This document shows positions 34,825 through 45,215 of a stretch of DNA of 56,000 nt, piece after piece. Position 1 is the stretch's first letter, and every line of letters begins with the position of its first letter. The notes beneath the pieces were generated by a model. That model ran no database searches. It saw only the letters and a program-made list of their open reading frames with translations, and was not told the origin of the DNA. This stretch comes from Adiantum capillus-veneris (Eukaryota; Streptophyta; Polypodiopsida; Polypodiales; Pteridaceae), in the NCBI GenBank assembly GCA_014529385.2, contig CM043942.1, positions 22,308,991 through 22,364,990 on the forward strand, read 5' to 3'. The translations under genes were made by a program, and so were the position numbers.

Positions 34825-35885
34825 TTTGAGACATTTTTAGCCATAGCCAAAAATTGTTTGAAGCACATAAAAACTTTGGACTTCGCTTTAAGCGGAAATA
34901 CCCATGCATGCCTGGAGTAATCATCAATGAAAGTCACGAAGTAAAGGTAATTGCCCAAGGATGGAGTTTGCATGGGTCCACAAACATCACTATGCACAAG
35001 CTGCAACCTGCATGTGGCCCGGACTAAACCATCCTTTGGAAACTTAGAATGTTGCATCTTACCCAAAATACAGCCTTCACAAACATGTTTGACAGGTGCT
35101 TCAGCCTTCAAGAGGTGGCAAAGAAGCAACCATATCAGATTTCTACAAACGTAGCCAACTTGTAAAATTTAGATGATCAAAACGTGCATGCCAAAGTTTT
35201 GCATCTGAAATATCCCTTGAATCAGCAACAACATTTGCAAAAAATTTTCCACACTTGTCATACAAAGTGATCTTATACAGCCTACGACACAAAAGGCCAT
35301 ATGCAACAATTTCATCACCAAAACTGAGATAATGAACTGTACATGTGTCATCCACAAATTTGACTCCAAGTCCAAGTCTAGCAAGTGCGGATACAGACAA
35401 AAGATTCTTCTTGATCCGAGGTACATAAAGTGCATCAACAAGTGTGAAAGAACTGCCATTAGCAGCACTAAGCACAATCTTTCCAACTCCTTGAACCAGA
35501 TAAGAGGCATTGTTGGCACAAGTGACAGAATTCCCATGAGGGACAGATTCAAGAGAGGTGAACAATTCACAATGTGAGGTAATGTGCTTTGTAGCACCAC
35601 TGTCGAAATACCACACATATGAATCTGCAGCAATTGACAAGCATGCATCATGGACATCAGGATTGTAAGTGCACTCTGCGCTAAAAGACAATTCTGCATC
35701 GACATCAATATCATAGTCTCCTTTCACAGAAGACTCAACAATGGCTGCATTTGTAGTGGAACCAGCATTTGCAGTGGAACCACCCTCTTTCTTCTTAGCC
35801 TCTTTGTCCTTCAACTTAGGACACTGCTTGATCAAGTGATCATTAGCTTTACAATAATGGCAACGCATCTTCTTTTTGCCGGCGA
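34825..35885 (-). pseudogene. copia zinc knuckle, protease, integrase N-terminal part (inverted)
   Basis: Read on the minus strand: knuckle CHYCKANDHLIKQC (near 35860), protease YFDSGATKHIT (near 35600, canonical DSG), then the pre-integrase region ending near 35143. After a frame change comes CEGCILGKMQHSKF (zinc Cys pair), LVHSDVCGPM (first catalytic Asp) and FIDDYSRHAWVFPL. It ends at 34825, the edge of the nested LTR element. The integrase core continues at 30503-30380. Confidence 0.88.
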
Positions 35886-38401
35886 GCTGAGAGGAAAAAC
35901 AGGTCACTTACGGAAATGGCACGATGTATAGTCAGAAGTCAAGCTTTGCCGCATTCTTTTTTGCTTGAGGCCATCATGTGTGCCACATTTGTACTAAACA
36001 GGTGTCCTTTGAAAGCTTTGCAGTTTATTACTCCATATGAAGCATGGCATGATAGAAAGCCTTCTATTGAGCACATGCGTGTTTTTGGTTGTTTGGCATA
36101 TGCTTTGGTGCCACAAACACAACGCAGAAAATTGGATGATAAGGTTGTCAAATGTATTTTTGTTGGTTATAGTGCTGAAAGCAAAGGTTACAGATTGTAT
36201 TATCCGCAAACAAACGGGATGTAGTGTTTGTGGAAGATTCTGTTCAGCCCTTGCTGTCATGTACTAGAGACAATAATGTAAGCTCACAGGACATTTATGA
36301 CACTTTGTTGCCTCTTTTTGGTGGTGGAAATACGAGTGTAAGTTTTAATGAGGAAAATGTATAGCCTATGGGGGTTTCTGAAAATGTTACAGATCATCCT
36401 ATTACTGATGCAGATTTACATGATGTACTTGATGAGGAGAGGGATGAAAATGAGCATGCTAGAGGTATGCCAAAATGGCTGGTGCACACTTTGCGTGATA
36501 GTAAATTGGATGCACCTTTGTTTAGTCGTACTCGTTCAGGATCTTGCCATGCATCTTATGCATCAGATTGTTATGCTTTGGCTGTGTCTAGCTTACATGA
36601 TGTTGAGGAACCTCTCTCTTTTGATGAAGCACAAAATTCAAAAAATTGGATGGCTGCCATGCAATCAGAATATGATGCACTTATAGAAAATGACACATGG
36701 ACTTTATGTGATTTGCCTCCTGGAAAAAAGGCCATTGGTACGAAGTGGTTTTACAAGTTGAAACCTTGGGGGGTTCACTATGTGTAAAACTACCATATCA
36801 CGTGCGTTCAAGACATGTTTGTAAAACCCCTTATCTGTGAATTTTGTTAAGAATATAATGTACCCTTTTCTTTTAAAATCTATGAATTTTTTTCAAATTT
36901 GAAAAAATACTGCCCTTCTGTATATATATTTCTATAAGTTTTAAGAACTTTAAATACCCTTCTGTTGAACTCACGTGATAGGTTACATTTTTATTAGGTG
37001 ACCTTCCCGGGGTTGAAACGCAAGCCGGATGGTGAGATCGATCGCCATAAGGCTTGACTTGTTGCAAAGGGTTATGCACAGAAAAAAGGCATAGATTATG
37101 AAGAGACCTTTGCTCCCACTTGTCGTATGACTACTATGCATTTTCTATGTGCATTGGCAGCTCATTTTGGTTGGGATGTACATCAAATCATACATTGTTA
37201 CTACTTTCTTGAATGGTGACATATTTGAGGAAGTTTATGTAACGAAGCCTCGCGGTTTTGTCATAAAAGGACAAGGAGGACAAAGTGTGCAGATGTCAGA
37301 AGGATTTGTATGGGTTGAAGCAATCTCGTCGTGCTTGGTATGAGAAAGATGACACTCATTTGGTCAAACGAGTCTTTCGTAACAGTCCAACAGAAAGCAC
37401 ATTATATGTAAAGCGTGAGGGTGATGTACTTCTCATTGTGGTTCTTTATGTCGATGATTTGCTGATCACTAGACCAAATGAGAGACATATTGCTGAGTTC
37501 AAGGCTGATTTGAATGCCACTTTCAAGATGAAAGATTTGGGGCTGTTGCATCATTACTTGGTTATACAATTTAAGCAGTGCAATGGTGGTATTGCCTTGT
37601 GTCAGAAAAGTTACATAGAGACATTGCTATGTAAGTTTGGACTTGAGGATTGCAAATCTATTGCCACTCCCATGGAAACAAGTTTGAAGTTGAGTCTACA
37701 TGATGCTGGCGATCTTGCTGATGTCACTCTTTATCAAACTGCTGTTGGCTGCCTCATTTATGTATGCAACACAAGGCCAGATATTCAATTTGCAGTCTCA
37801 CAGGTCATCAGATTTATGCATAGCCCAGGGTCTAAGCATTGGCAAGCTGTCAAGAGGTTTTGCCGCTATCTTAGTGGCGCTTTACATCTTGGCTTGTTTT
37901 ATCCCAAGGGGGATCATTGCTGTCAGACTTACATGCTTTTTCTGACTCAGATTGGGCTGGTTGTTTTGACATGCGAGTATCCACAAGTGGTTTTTGTTTC
38001 ATGCTTGGTAGTTCATGTATATCATGGTTGAGCAAGAAGCAACCTACTGTAGCCACTTCGAGTTGTGAGGCTGAGTACAGGGCAGTCTTCACAACTACGG
38101 TTGAGTGTGTATGGCTTAGATGCCTTATGGCTGATTTGGGTGTTGGACAGGACATTGCCAACACTATCTAAACTGATAGTCAGAGCGCATTGGCAGTTGG
38201 AAGGAACCCAATTTTTCATGCTCACACAAAGCACATTGAGGTGCATTACCACTATGTCAGGGAGAGGCTCTCAGCAGGAGAGATCAGCTTGGCTTATGTG
38301 CCAACACAAGACAACCTTGCAGATCTTTTCACAAAGGCATTATCTCGTGAGAAGCTTGAAGCTTTCCGCAAAGCTTTGGGCTTACTCTCCTTTGTGGACT
38401 G
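35886..38401 (+). pseudogene. copia integrase C-terminus, reverse transcriptase, RNase H
   Basis: From 35886 the protein reads AERKNRSLTEMARC, supplying the catalytic integrase Glu, then ITPYEAWHDRKPS and the GCLAY block. RT opens with NWMAAMQSEYDALIENDTW (36643) and KKAIGTKWFYKLK, where the MITE interrupts. It resumes KPDGEIDRHKA (37021). Frame changes occur near 37180-37290. VLYVDDLLI near 37444 is an intact catalytic box. RNase H has FSDSDWAGC (37937), ATSSCEAEYRA and a TAA (38169) just before TDSQSALA. It ends LGLLSFVD at 38401. Several lesions make it non-functional. Confidence 0.93.
36765..37011 (+). mobile_element. MITE inserted in copia RT (hAT-type target duplication)
   Basis: GTTGAAAC is present on both sides (36757-36764 and 37012-37019), an 8 bp duplication as made by hAT transposases. 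The ends form imperfect inverted repeats of about 40 bp. The outer part aligns without gaps at 9 of 14 positions, and the inner part contains TATCACGTG on the left and its reverse complement on the right. The interior is AT-rich and non-coding. Removing the insert and one duplication rejoins the RT frame exactly. Confidence 0.85.
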
Positions 38402-38464
38402 ATCACGTCCTTAGGGCATGGCACTTCCCTTTACTCATGTGCCATCTCTCGTTCACCGCATCAC

Positions 38465-38477
38465 TCAAGGGGGGATT
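38465..38477 (+). promoter_or_regulatory. copia polypurine tract
   Basis: CAAGGGGGGATTT lies directly before the right LTR, where plus-strand DNA synthesis would be primed. Confidence 0.8.
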
Positions 38478-38702
38478 TGTTACCATATACATGTGGTAGT
38501 GATGTGTGTGAACAGTAGGACCATAGGGGCATTTTTTCCCTCTTTAGGAGTTTTTTTCCCCCGAGCATTGTATATACGCCCATCACTCTAGGGCTATCTA
38601 TCTTTCCATTGCATACTAAGTAACACACTCTCTATTGTGTACCTTGAGCTTCCTTTGTCTTCTCCAAGCTGTGTGCGTTTCTCTACAACCCTAATTCCAA
38701 CA
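38478..38702 (+). repeat. copia 3' LTR
   Basis: Begins TGTTACC and ends TTCCAACA. PPR-like sequence (AATGCCTTGGTCGATATG) resumes immediately after it. Confidence 0.93.
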
Positions 38703-38809
38703 ATGCCTTGGTCGATATGTATGGAAAATATGGTGCACTTTAAAAATCATAGAAAGTGCTTGAGGAGATTTGTACTTGTCTGAATGCAACTATCGTGCTT
38801 TGGCATTGC
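38703..38809 (+). pseudogene. PPR-like relic, middle part
   Basis: Starts NALVDMYGKYGAL-like and continues the module cut at 28994. It is cut again at 38810 by the TTAA-flanked element. Confidence 0.7.
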
Positions 38810-38813
38810 TTAA

Positions 38814-40152
38814 CACTAGAATGGTAACCTAACAGGACATAAAAGTGTCCTTTCAGGGTTTTGGGAAAAAATTCCAAAACCATAGTAGATCCACTCATTT
38901 TGAAAAATACTTTAATGAGCTTATATTGCAATAACTACTACATATGGAAAAAATGAGAAACTTGTAATTTTTCTCATCCCTTGGTCACTACAAGCCTCCA
39001 AAGTTGATGGACCGGTGCATTTTGCCCAAAACAGCAATTTCTTACGGTTGATTGCATATAAAGAAGAGTGGAGATTTTTGTAGGTCATGAGATAAAATGC
39101 CCCGTTAACTTCAATGGGTTGGTGACCAAAACATATGGCTGCTTTTACCTCACTAATTTTTTTTTGGGCAAAAAAAATAGGTACAAAAAGTTGCATTTTT
39201 TCCATTCTGCAGACCTATCATCAAAGTTTTTATAGTCACGCTCAATACAGATACTATATACATGTTTTCTTAGTTCCCTTTGGGCCTCTGGATTCAAAAG
39301 GAGCCATGGAGCATGTCAAAAGGATAATGGATCTCTTACAATTGGAACCTTGGGGGCAATGATAAAGTGCGAAATACAACAAACATGAAAAAATTGGGTT
39401 TAGCATTATGACCTCTAGAAACCCATAAAAACTACTCAATATCTAGCCAAGTTTGTAGTCTACGATTAGATATGGTTACTACCTACAAAATACACACAAT
39501 TGGCCTAAGAAACTAGCAATATTGAGAAAGTTATACTTGCTACTCTAAAATGTATCGTATTCTTCAGCAATCAAAAAACTCAACCATCATCATATACTAT
39601 GCTATATAGCATATTAGGTCCCCCAAAGCTCAAGGAAGATTAGCTTTATGTTATACATTACACTTACACAATCAAAATTGATTTTGGATATCAAGAAAGC
39701 CACCAAAAAAATCATAAAAGTGCTAATTTTGGCCAAAAAACAGGATTATGCAATTCTTGTAAATTGGTCATAACTTTCAATTTTAACACTTATCTCTCCC
39801 TACAAGCCATCAAAACATGTTGAGAACTATGAAGGCTTATCCTCTAGCCATCTAAACCTCACAAACATGAAGTTTAGAGTGGTATAGTTGCCAAAAATTG
39901 AAAAAAAGCCAAAAACAGGACCCGTTTTTTCACACAGTTTAGGTTCAAAAATGTTGTGCAAGAGTAAGGTTAATGGTGAGATCGATACTAAAAACAAACT
40001 GCTAAGTTTTTTTCAGCTCATAAGGCAACTTTGTGGATATATAGCACCTAAAAATTCATTTTCATACTCTTCAAATAATTCAAGCAAAATGGTCACTTAA
40101 CAGGACACAAAAGTGTCCAAGGACATAAAAGTGTCCTGTTACCATTCTAGTG
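38814..40152. mobile_element. Non-autonomous piggyBac-like DNA element
   Basis: The ends are a perfect 15 bp inverted repeat, CACTAGAATGGTAAC, flanked on both sides by TTAA (38810-38813 and 40153-40156). TTAA duplication with C-C/A-C-T-A-G-A ends is the mark of piggyBac elements. Near-palindromes GGACA-YAAAA-GTGTCC lie just inside: one at 38835-38850 and two at 40103-40118 and 40121-40136. The 1339 bp interior has no transposase motif (longest frame 94 codons, 39205-38921 minus). The element splits a PPR relic that resumes at 40157 with ATGTATGCCAAATG. Confidence 0.8.
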
Positions 40153-40156
40153 TTAA

Positions 40157-40674
40157 TATGTATGCCAAATGTGATGTGCTTCAGAAGCAGCTTGAGAAGC
40201 TTACTGTTTGAAACAACTCTCTTGGAATGCATTTATTTTAGGATATCCACAACAGAAGGGACAAAAAGCTCAAGGCTAATTTCAATGGATGCAAAGTGAT
40301 GGCCTTTGTCCAGATGAATCACCTACGCGTACATCTTAAAGGCATGTAGGGCTAGGTAGCTCGAGGGTAGCTCTGGGCTATTTTTAGAAAATACAAAGAG
40401 AGGGCATCTCTCCAAATGCAATCACCTAACATGCACATTGAAGGCATCTAGCATCAGACAAGATGTTGGTATCAGCAAAAGAGTTCAAGATGATATTGTT
40501 AGCCAAGGGCTGCTGCCAAAAAACGTCATGCTTGGCACTGCCTTCGTCAACATGTATACCAAAGGTGGCCCGTACTTCATAAATCACAAAAAGTGCTCGC
40601 TGTCTAGAATGTAGTCTTCTGGAATGCACTAATTGAGATATATGTCCAACGTAGGCATCTCCGTCACCAAGACA
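40157..40674 (+). pseudogene. PPR-like relic, right part
   Basis: Carries the same module blocks (MYAKCD-like start, TYAYIL-like and LGTAFVNMYTK-like stretches) in broken frames. It ends where gypsy integrase sequence begins. Confidence 0.65.
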
Positions 40675-41072
40675 TTTTAGTTGCAACTTAGTATTGCACT
40701 AAATGGACAAAAGCACAAGCAATGAAGGATAATAAAGCAGAAAGTGTAGCAAAGTTCTTGTATAAGAACATAATGACAAGATTTGGGTGTCCAGTGGAGT
40801 TGGTATCTAATCAGGGAGTTCATTGTATCAATAAGCTGATCAAGAATTTGTTTGAATATCAACCGATTGTGCACAAGAAGTCTACAGTATATTACCATAA
40901 GGAAAGTAATCAAGCAGAGTTCACTAACAGTACCTTGATACGAATATTGAGGAGGACGGTGTCAGAAAATAGAATGTTAGAATCAACACTGTGGGCTCAG
41001 GACATCTTTGAAACTTATTGTAGCACGAGCTTTAAAAAGCTCAAAAATAATGTTTCAATTGCAAAAGCTTGA
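40675..41072 (+). pseudogene. gypsy integrase core fragment
   Basis: The segment ILVAT-stop-YCTKW, then DNKAESVAKFLYKNIMTRFG and CPVELVSNQG, closely parallels the integrase of the element at 1-8488. The second catalytic Asp has become Asn (SNQG instead of SDRG), while the Glu of NQAE is kept. Similarity ends near 41040-41072. The matching C-terminal part appears at 43925-44170, so the two are probably one element split by later sequence. Confidence 0.85.
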
Positions 41073-41089
41073 AAATATAAAATCCCCTA

Positions 41090-41989
41090 TAGCTACATGG
41101 CATAGCTTAGAGGACTCTGTGAAGCCCTCATCTCCAAACGCTGCATCAAATTGTTGGATGAAGGCCAAGACTTTGTCCGTAGCACCAAAGGTGCCATCGT
41201 AGGTAAGGAATGAGATGTTCTTTCCTCCCTCTTTGAACTTCTTGAGCTTGGACGATCTCTTCCACGCGGCATAGGATTTACTATGGCCTCTTCTTTTTGG
41301 TGGTTCAAAATTTGCACCATCACTTTCTTCAGAGGAGGAAGAATTTGAGGAGGATGGAGAAGAGGGTGACATCTTTCTCGCCTTTTTCCTCTCTTGGTCC
41401 TCCTTGTCTGCACCATCAGTTTATTCATAAGAGGAAGAGGATGAAGAAGATGGAGAAGAGGATGACCTCTCTCTCCCCTTTTTCTTCTCTTGTTTTCTAT
41501 CATCCCTCTTTGAATTATGGTGTGGAGAATTATGCGATGGTGTTCTCTGTTTAGAGGGTGATGGTGAGCCTTTTTCCTGCCGTCTTCGTGAATCCATCTC
41601 CGTTGAGGTGGCAAGAGACTCACTTGTTTCTCATTCTTTTGGTGGGGGCTCTTGATTTCTCCTTTGGGAAGGAGATGCGTCATCAAGTCTAGTAGATTTT
41701 TGAGCCCTTCGTACGGATCCTCTTCTTCTTCTTGAATCGGAGAGAGGCCTCTTTTGGAAGTCTCACAAGGAGGTTTCTTAGGTACTCTCTCTTCGTGGTG
41801 GGGGGTTTGGAAAATCCCATGAGCACAAAGCTGCCGTTGCACTTCACTTTGGAGGGATGAATTTCCCATGGCTTCTTGAAGCCTATAAAAAAAGTAGCTA
41901 TCAAGCATAGGGGCATCATTAGTAGCCTCCTCATTAGCAAAATCAAAGCTATCAACAATAATTTCACTATCTTTACTGTTGTCCGCCAT
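41090..41989 (-). pseudogene. gag: gypsy gag N-terminal fragment
   Basis: The frame opens MADNSKDSEIIVDSFDF at 41989. A change of frame leads to the stretch at 41372 downward with FKEGGKNISFLTYDGTFGA and VLAFIQQFDAAFG, typical of plant gypsy gag capsid. Between them is a Ser/Glu-rich linker encoded twice (about 41300-41375 and 41410-41490). Similarity stops near 41090 in the middle of the capsid region, so pol is missing. Confidence 0.75.
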
Positions 41990-42393
41990 TCTAACAACTT
42001 TTATGTGTAAACTTTTTTAGGTGTACTTTGGCACTTCAAGCCCTAGTTTCTACTCCTCTTTACCCCCTTTAGAAAAGCTCTCAAGCTCCTGTACCCGTGG
42101 CTAAAACATCATTGATTGCAAGGAATAGAGGAGAGGGTCTTTCAACACCAAAACAGTACTGGCTCTTGTCATGCTTCTAATAGCTTAATAGTGGTTAAGC
42201 AATAGGCAAGCCCCATAGGACTTCACTATTAAGACCATAGCTCTCAATGGTGATGTCCCGTTATATGCACAAAGCAGGTGTACTGCAAGGATGAAAATTC
42301 CATATTCTACTTACTCAATTGCCATTAATAATACCAACCATTTATAGCTAGATTGAGGACCTCCCTTCTTGAGAAATAAAAGAGAAACCTTGT

Positions 42394-42405
42394 GCTCTAA
42401 TACCA
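42394..42405 (-). promoter_or_regulatory. Primer binding site of the minus-strand gag fragment's element
   Basis: GCTCTAATACCA on the plus strand is the reverse complement of the Met site with one mismatch. It lies about 400 bp upstream of the gag ATG on the minus strand. Confidence 0.65.
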
Positions 42406-43918
42406 TGTAACATTTAATGGCCTAGTAGCTTGTGTGTAGTGGAAAATAGCATAAACATAGTGAGAATTTCATTAGAATAGATTCCTAATGACCATAGCAA
42501 GAGTCTTGGATGGAGAGAGAGCAACAAAAATCATAACACCTAGTTAGATAAGCATGAGCAATACTTCAAAAGAGAGAGAAATTAATCTATTAACAACAGT
42601 TGAGGATCGGATTAACATGGAGCCAGTACCCCCTCCAAGAGGCTTTGTATTATAGGTTTCCCCCATCAAGAGAGACATTTTACAATACAATCCTTTGTGT
42701 TCCTTAAATAACTAGCTATTGCAATGAAGATGGAAGCTTCAGGCCCTAAGCAAACACTTTAAAACACAACATCAATTCTGTGTTGGTCCTAGACCCAAGA
42801 CCTCACACACCTTCGAAGATGGTGAGAGCTAGCAAGGTATGAGAGTAGATTGAGAGAAGTATATCTCCTCACATAATCACTCATAAAATCTTAGCATAGC
42901 TTAGTAATTATCATGGTAGAGGAGAGGAGAATTCATTGAAGCTTATCTCTTGGTTGGATTTGCATCACAAGGCAAGAGTGTGTCGATGTAGGCCTCCCTT
43001 CTCACAAGCTTGGAGTAGATGAAGAGCTTTCCATTAAATCTTGAGAAGGAGATAGACTTTCCTTGCTTCACACATGAGCTATTGTGAGTGTGTGTGGAAT
43101 AATGCCCCACAAATCAGCCCCCTCTCTCATCTTGGTCGACCTCTTTTGCTAATTCCCCTTGCTAGCTTCCCATTGGACCTCTCCAAGCTTAGCCAATAGG
43201 GATTAAGTGGTCAAGTGAAGAGCCTTGTGACATGTGTCCCTATTTCCCCTTTAGTGAGAGCTTAATTAATTAGATTATTTTTATTAAATCCCCATTGGAC
43301 CTTTTCCCCTTCTGGCCAATAGGAATTAAGCAAGACATTGGGCTGCTTAATTCCTATTAGACCCCTTGGCAGGCTGTCCAATAATCATCCAGGAGACTTT
43401 ATTTTCATTGGTTATTTTTATAAAGTGTTTATAAATTAATTAGATTAAATTTACTCTAGCCTAATTCTCATTGATCCACGTCTATGATCATCCAATAGGA
43501 CTTGAATACTCTTTGGGGGCAACTGGGCTAGGAACCTAACATGTGTCCACTATGCCCTTTGTGTAAAGGGGATCCTTGAAGTGTGTGTGTGTGATCTCAC
43601 CTCTTTCTCTCTCTTCTCCTACCTTTAGGGTTCACCCCCTCCCATGTAGGGATCTAGGAAAACTTTGTGTACACTTACAAAGCATCCAATTTCCTTAAGC
43701 TTGACCATTTGGACTTACCCTGCATTTTGGAAGTCTTAATGAGTTGAACCTTAGGTCTTTTACGCCCATTGCTTGCATATTTCTCTTCTGCAAATGGTAC
43801 CCCTTTGGATCCCTATTTTCCCTCCCTTGGATCCCTATTGTGACTAGTCTGCTAGGCTTACCAATAATCTAGCTTTTTCTCCCCTAGCACTTTCCCATAT
43901 TAAATGATCAGTTTAACA
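42406..43918 (-). repeat. Candidate 5' LTR of the minus-strand gypsy fragment
   Basis: Sequence directly next to the primer site starts TGTAACATTT. Gypsy integrase sequence of opposite orientation resumes just after a TTTAACA ending at 43918. That gives a 1.5 kb TG...CA block. With no second LTR in the window, the outer boundary is a guess. Confidence 0.4.
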
Positions 43919-43924
43919 TGAGAA

Positions 43925-44180
43925 AATCATTTAGGAGAATTAGATATTAGTTATTATGACAGGTTGATTGAAATATAAAGAACAAAATATTTAATGAGGG
44001 AAATCGGGTGCTATTGTACAAGAGCAGATTGCGTAAGAGACCTAGAAAATTAAAAATTGAGATATTTGGGACCCTTTCACGTTGCAAAGAAAGTTGGACG
44101 ATCAACCTACTTGTTGGCAGACACTCAGGGGAGAATTTTTCCAAAGGCAATAAATGGTTTTAGATTAATACCTTTTGTTA
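43925..44180 (+). pseudogene. gypsy integrase C-terminal fragment (GPY/F)
   Basis: NRVLLYKSRLRKRPRKLK (near 43999) and, one frame over, RYLGPFHVAKKVGRSTYLL with AINGFRLIPF match the end of the integrase at 1-8488. It lies on the same strand as the integrase core at 40675-41072. About 60 residues between the two are missing. Confidence 0.8.
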
Positions 44181-44398
44181 ATGAGGGGACTCATTTTGAG
44201 GAAAGTGGGACAAGTTCCTTAAATAAAGGAGAATCTTTTAGGGAGATTTACATAATAAGTGGAAATGCGTCAAATGTCTTACTTTTAGAAGTTGAAGTTC
44301 AAAGTGGATTTAATGTCCTTTTTGCACTAATCCTTTCACTCATCTCTCACATGTGTGTGTACTGCTCTACCTTCTGCGTTTTCTCTCTCTTGCACACT

Positions 44399-45215
44399 AT
44401 GTCTAAGTGTTTGCTCATCGTTAAAGTGGAGGACATAGTATCACCCTCTTGCAAAGGTGAAGGATTAGACACTATGGTGACGAAAAGGTTAGCTCGCAAA
44501 GCTAAAGAAAATGCTCGAGCTTCTTTGGCATCACCTGAGATGCTCATGGATGAGGAGCTATCAACACTATTGGAGGAGTCTCCACTGGCTATGGAGATAG
44601 GGCTAGTAGATTACACCTTCGTGGACATGAAACATGAACTTGATTTGAACCTACCACTACATAAGGAATGGTTGAAGAAGATTGGCCTATTGGACTATGC
44701 TATGCTTCCCTGGAAACATTAGAGAAATAATGCTATAGTAGTCACCATTCTGCCCCACATCCAAGACACCAAAGGTAACATTTTTGGTAATTTTTGGCTT
44801 ATTAGCCTTGAGTTATTTGGGATAGTTTTTAGCCTGCATGTGTAGGAGGATAACCAAGTTGGAAAAGCTTTAGATGAGTTAATGGAGAAAGAGTTTAGTC
44901 ACCCTTAGGGAAACATAGCCTAATATCCAATTAGTAAAATCCAGAATCCATTCAGATTTCAGCAAATAAAATGGTATATGGAAAGAGTTTGTGTGTTGGT
45001 CAAGCTGGAGTATATCTCCAAGGAGAACTTTTCCATTCTACATGTTGTTGAATGTGGAAGAAAGATTGGGTGGGATAATATTCTATTTTAGAGGCTCAGT
45101 ACTAAAATCTACCAAAAAAAGAAACAAAGAGACAGAACTATAAAGATTGCTGCATTCTTGATAGCTTTACATATTCACGACAACCCTCATGGGAGGCAGC
45201 CTAAGTAAGGTGGAT
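44399..45215 (+). pseudogene. Second copy of the post-integrase ORF3
   Basis: Start ATG at 44399 (MSKCLLIVKVED), then a basic TKRLARK patch, an acidic stretch and EWLKKIGLLDYAMLPWK ending at a TAG (44720). Further on, QIKWYMERVCVLVKLEYISK (near 44963) and a KKKQRDRTIKIAAFLIAL block (near 45120) match, in the same order, ORF3 of the element at 1-8488. The two proteins differ at about half of positions outside the blocks. Function unknown. Confidence 0.72.

Larger units (their letters stand above)
30380..35885 (-). mobile_element. Inverted internal segment of the copia element
   Basis: At the left junction plus-strand gag meets minus-strand integrase ending SPQQNGV. At the right junction minus-strand gag (AGKKKMRCHYCK) meets plus-strand integrase starting AERKNRSLTEMAR. 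In an uninterrupted copia protein PQQNGV is followed directly by AERKN, and the gag linker leads directly into the knuckle. One inversion repairs both junctions, so this is an inversion within one element rather than two elements. The nested LTR element lies inside it. Confidence 0.87.
28995..38702 (+). mobile_element. Ty1/copia LTR retrotransposon with internal inversion and nested insertions
   Basis: LTRs at 28995-29221 and 38478-38702, an initiator-Met primer site and a purine tract before the right LTR bound a 9.7 kb element. Gag and the integrase C-terminus/RT/RNase H are on the plus strand. Gag zinc knuckle, protease and the integrase core lie on the minus strand between 30380 and 35885. 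Removing the nested LTR element and MITE leaves about 5.1 kb, a normal copia length. Flanks read AATGC on both sides, or ATGCT/ATGCC if TG...CA ends are imposed. The LTRs differ at roughly a dozen positions. Confidence 0.92.

Noticed and set aside
34734-35907. Minus-strand copia genes as a second, independent copia element
   Set aside because: Both junctions rejoin exactly to the plus-strand gag and integrase under one inversion, and no extra LTR is present.
38814-40152. CACTA (En/Spm) element because the ends start CACTA
   Set aside because: CACTA elements make 3 bp duplications; here TTAA flanks both ends, and the ends continue TAGAATGG, as in piggyBac.
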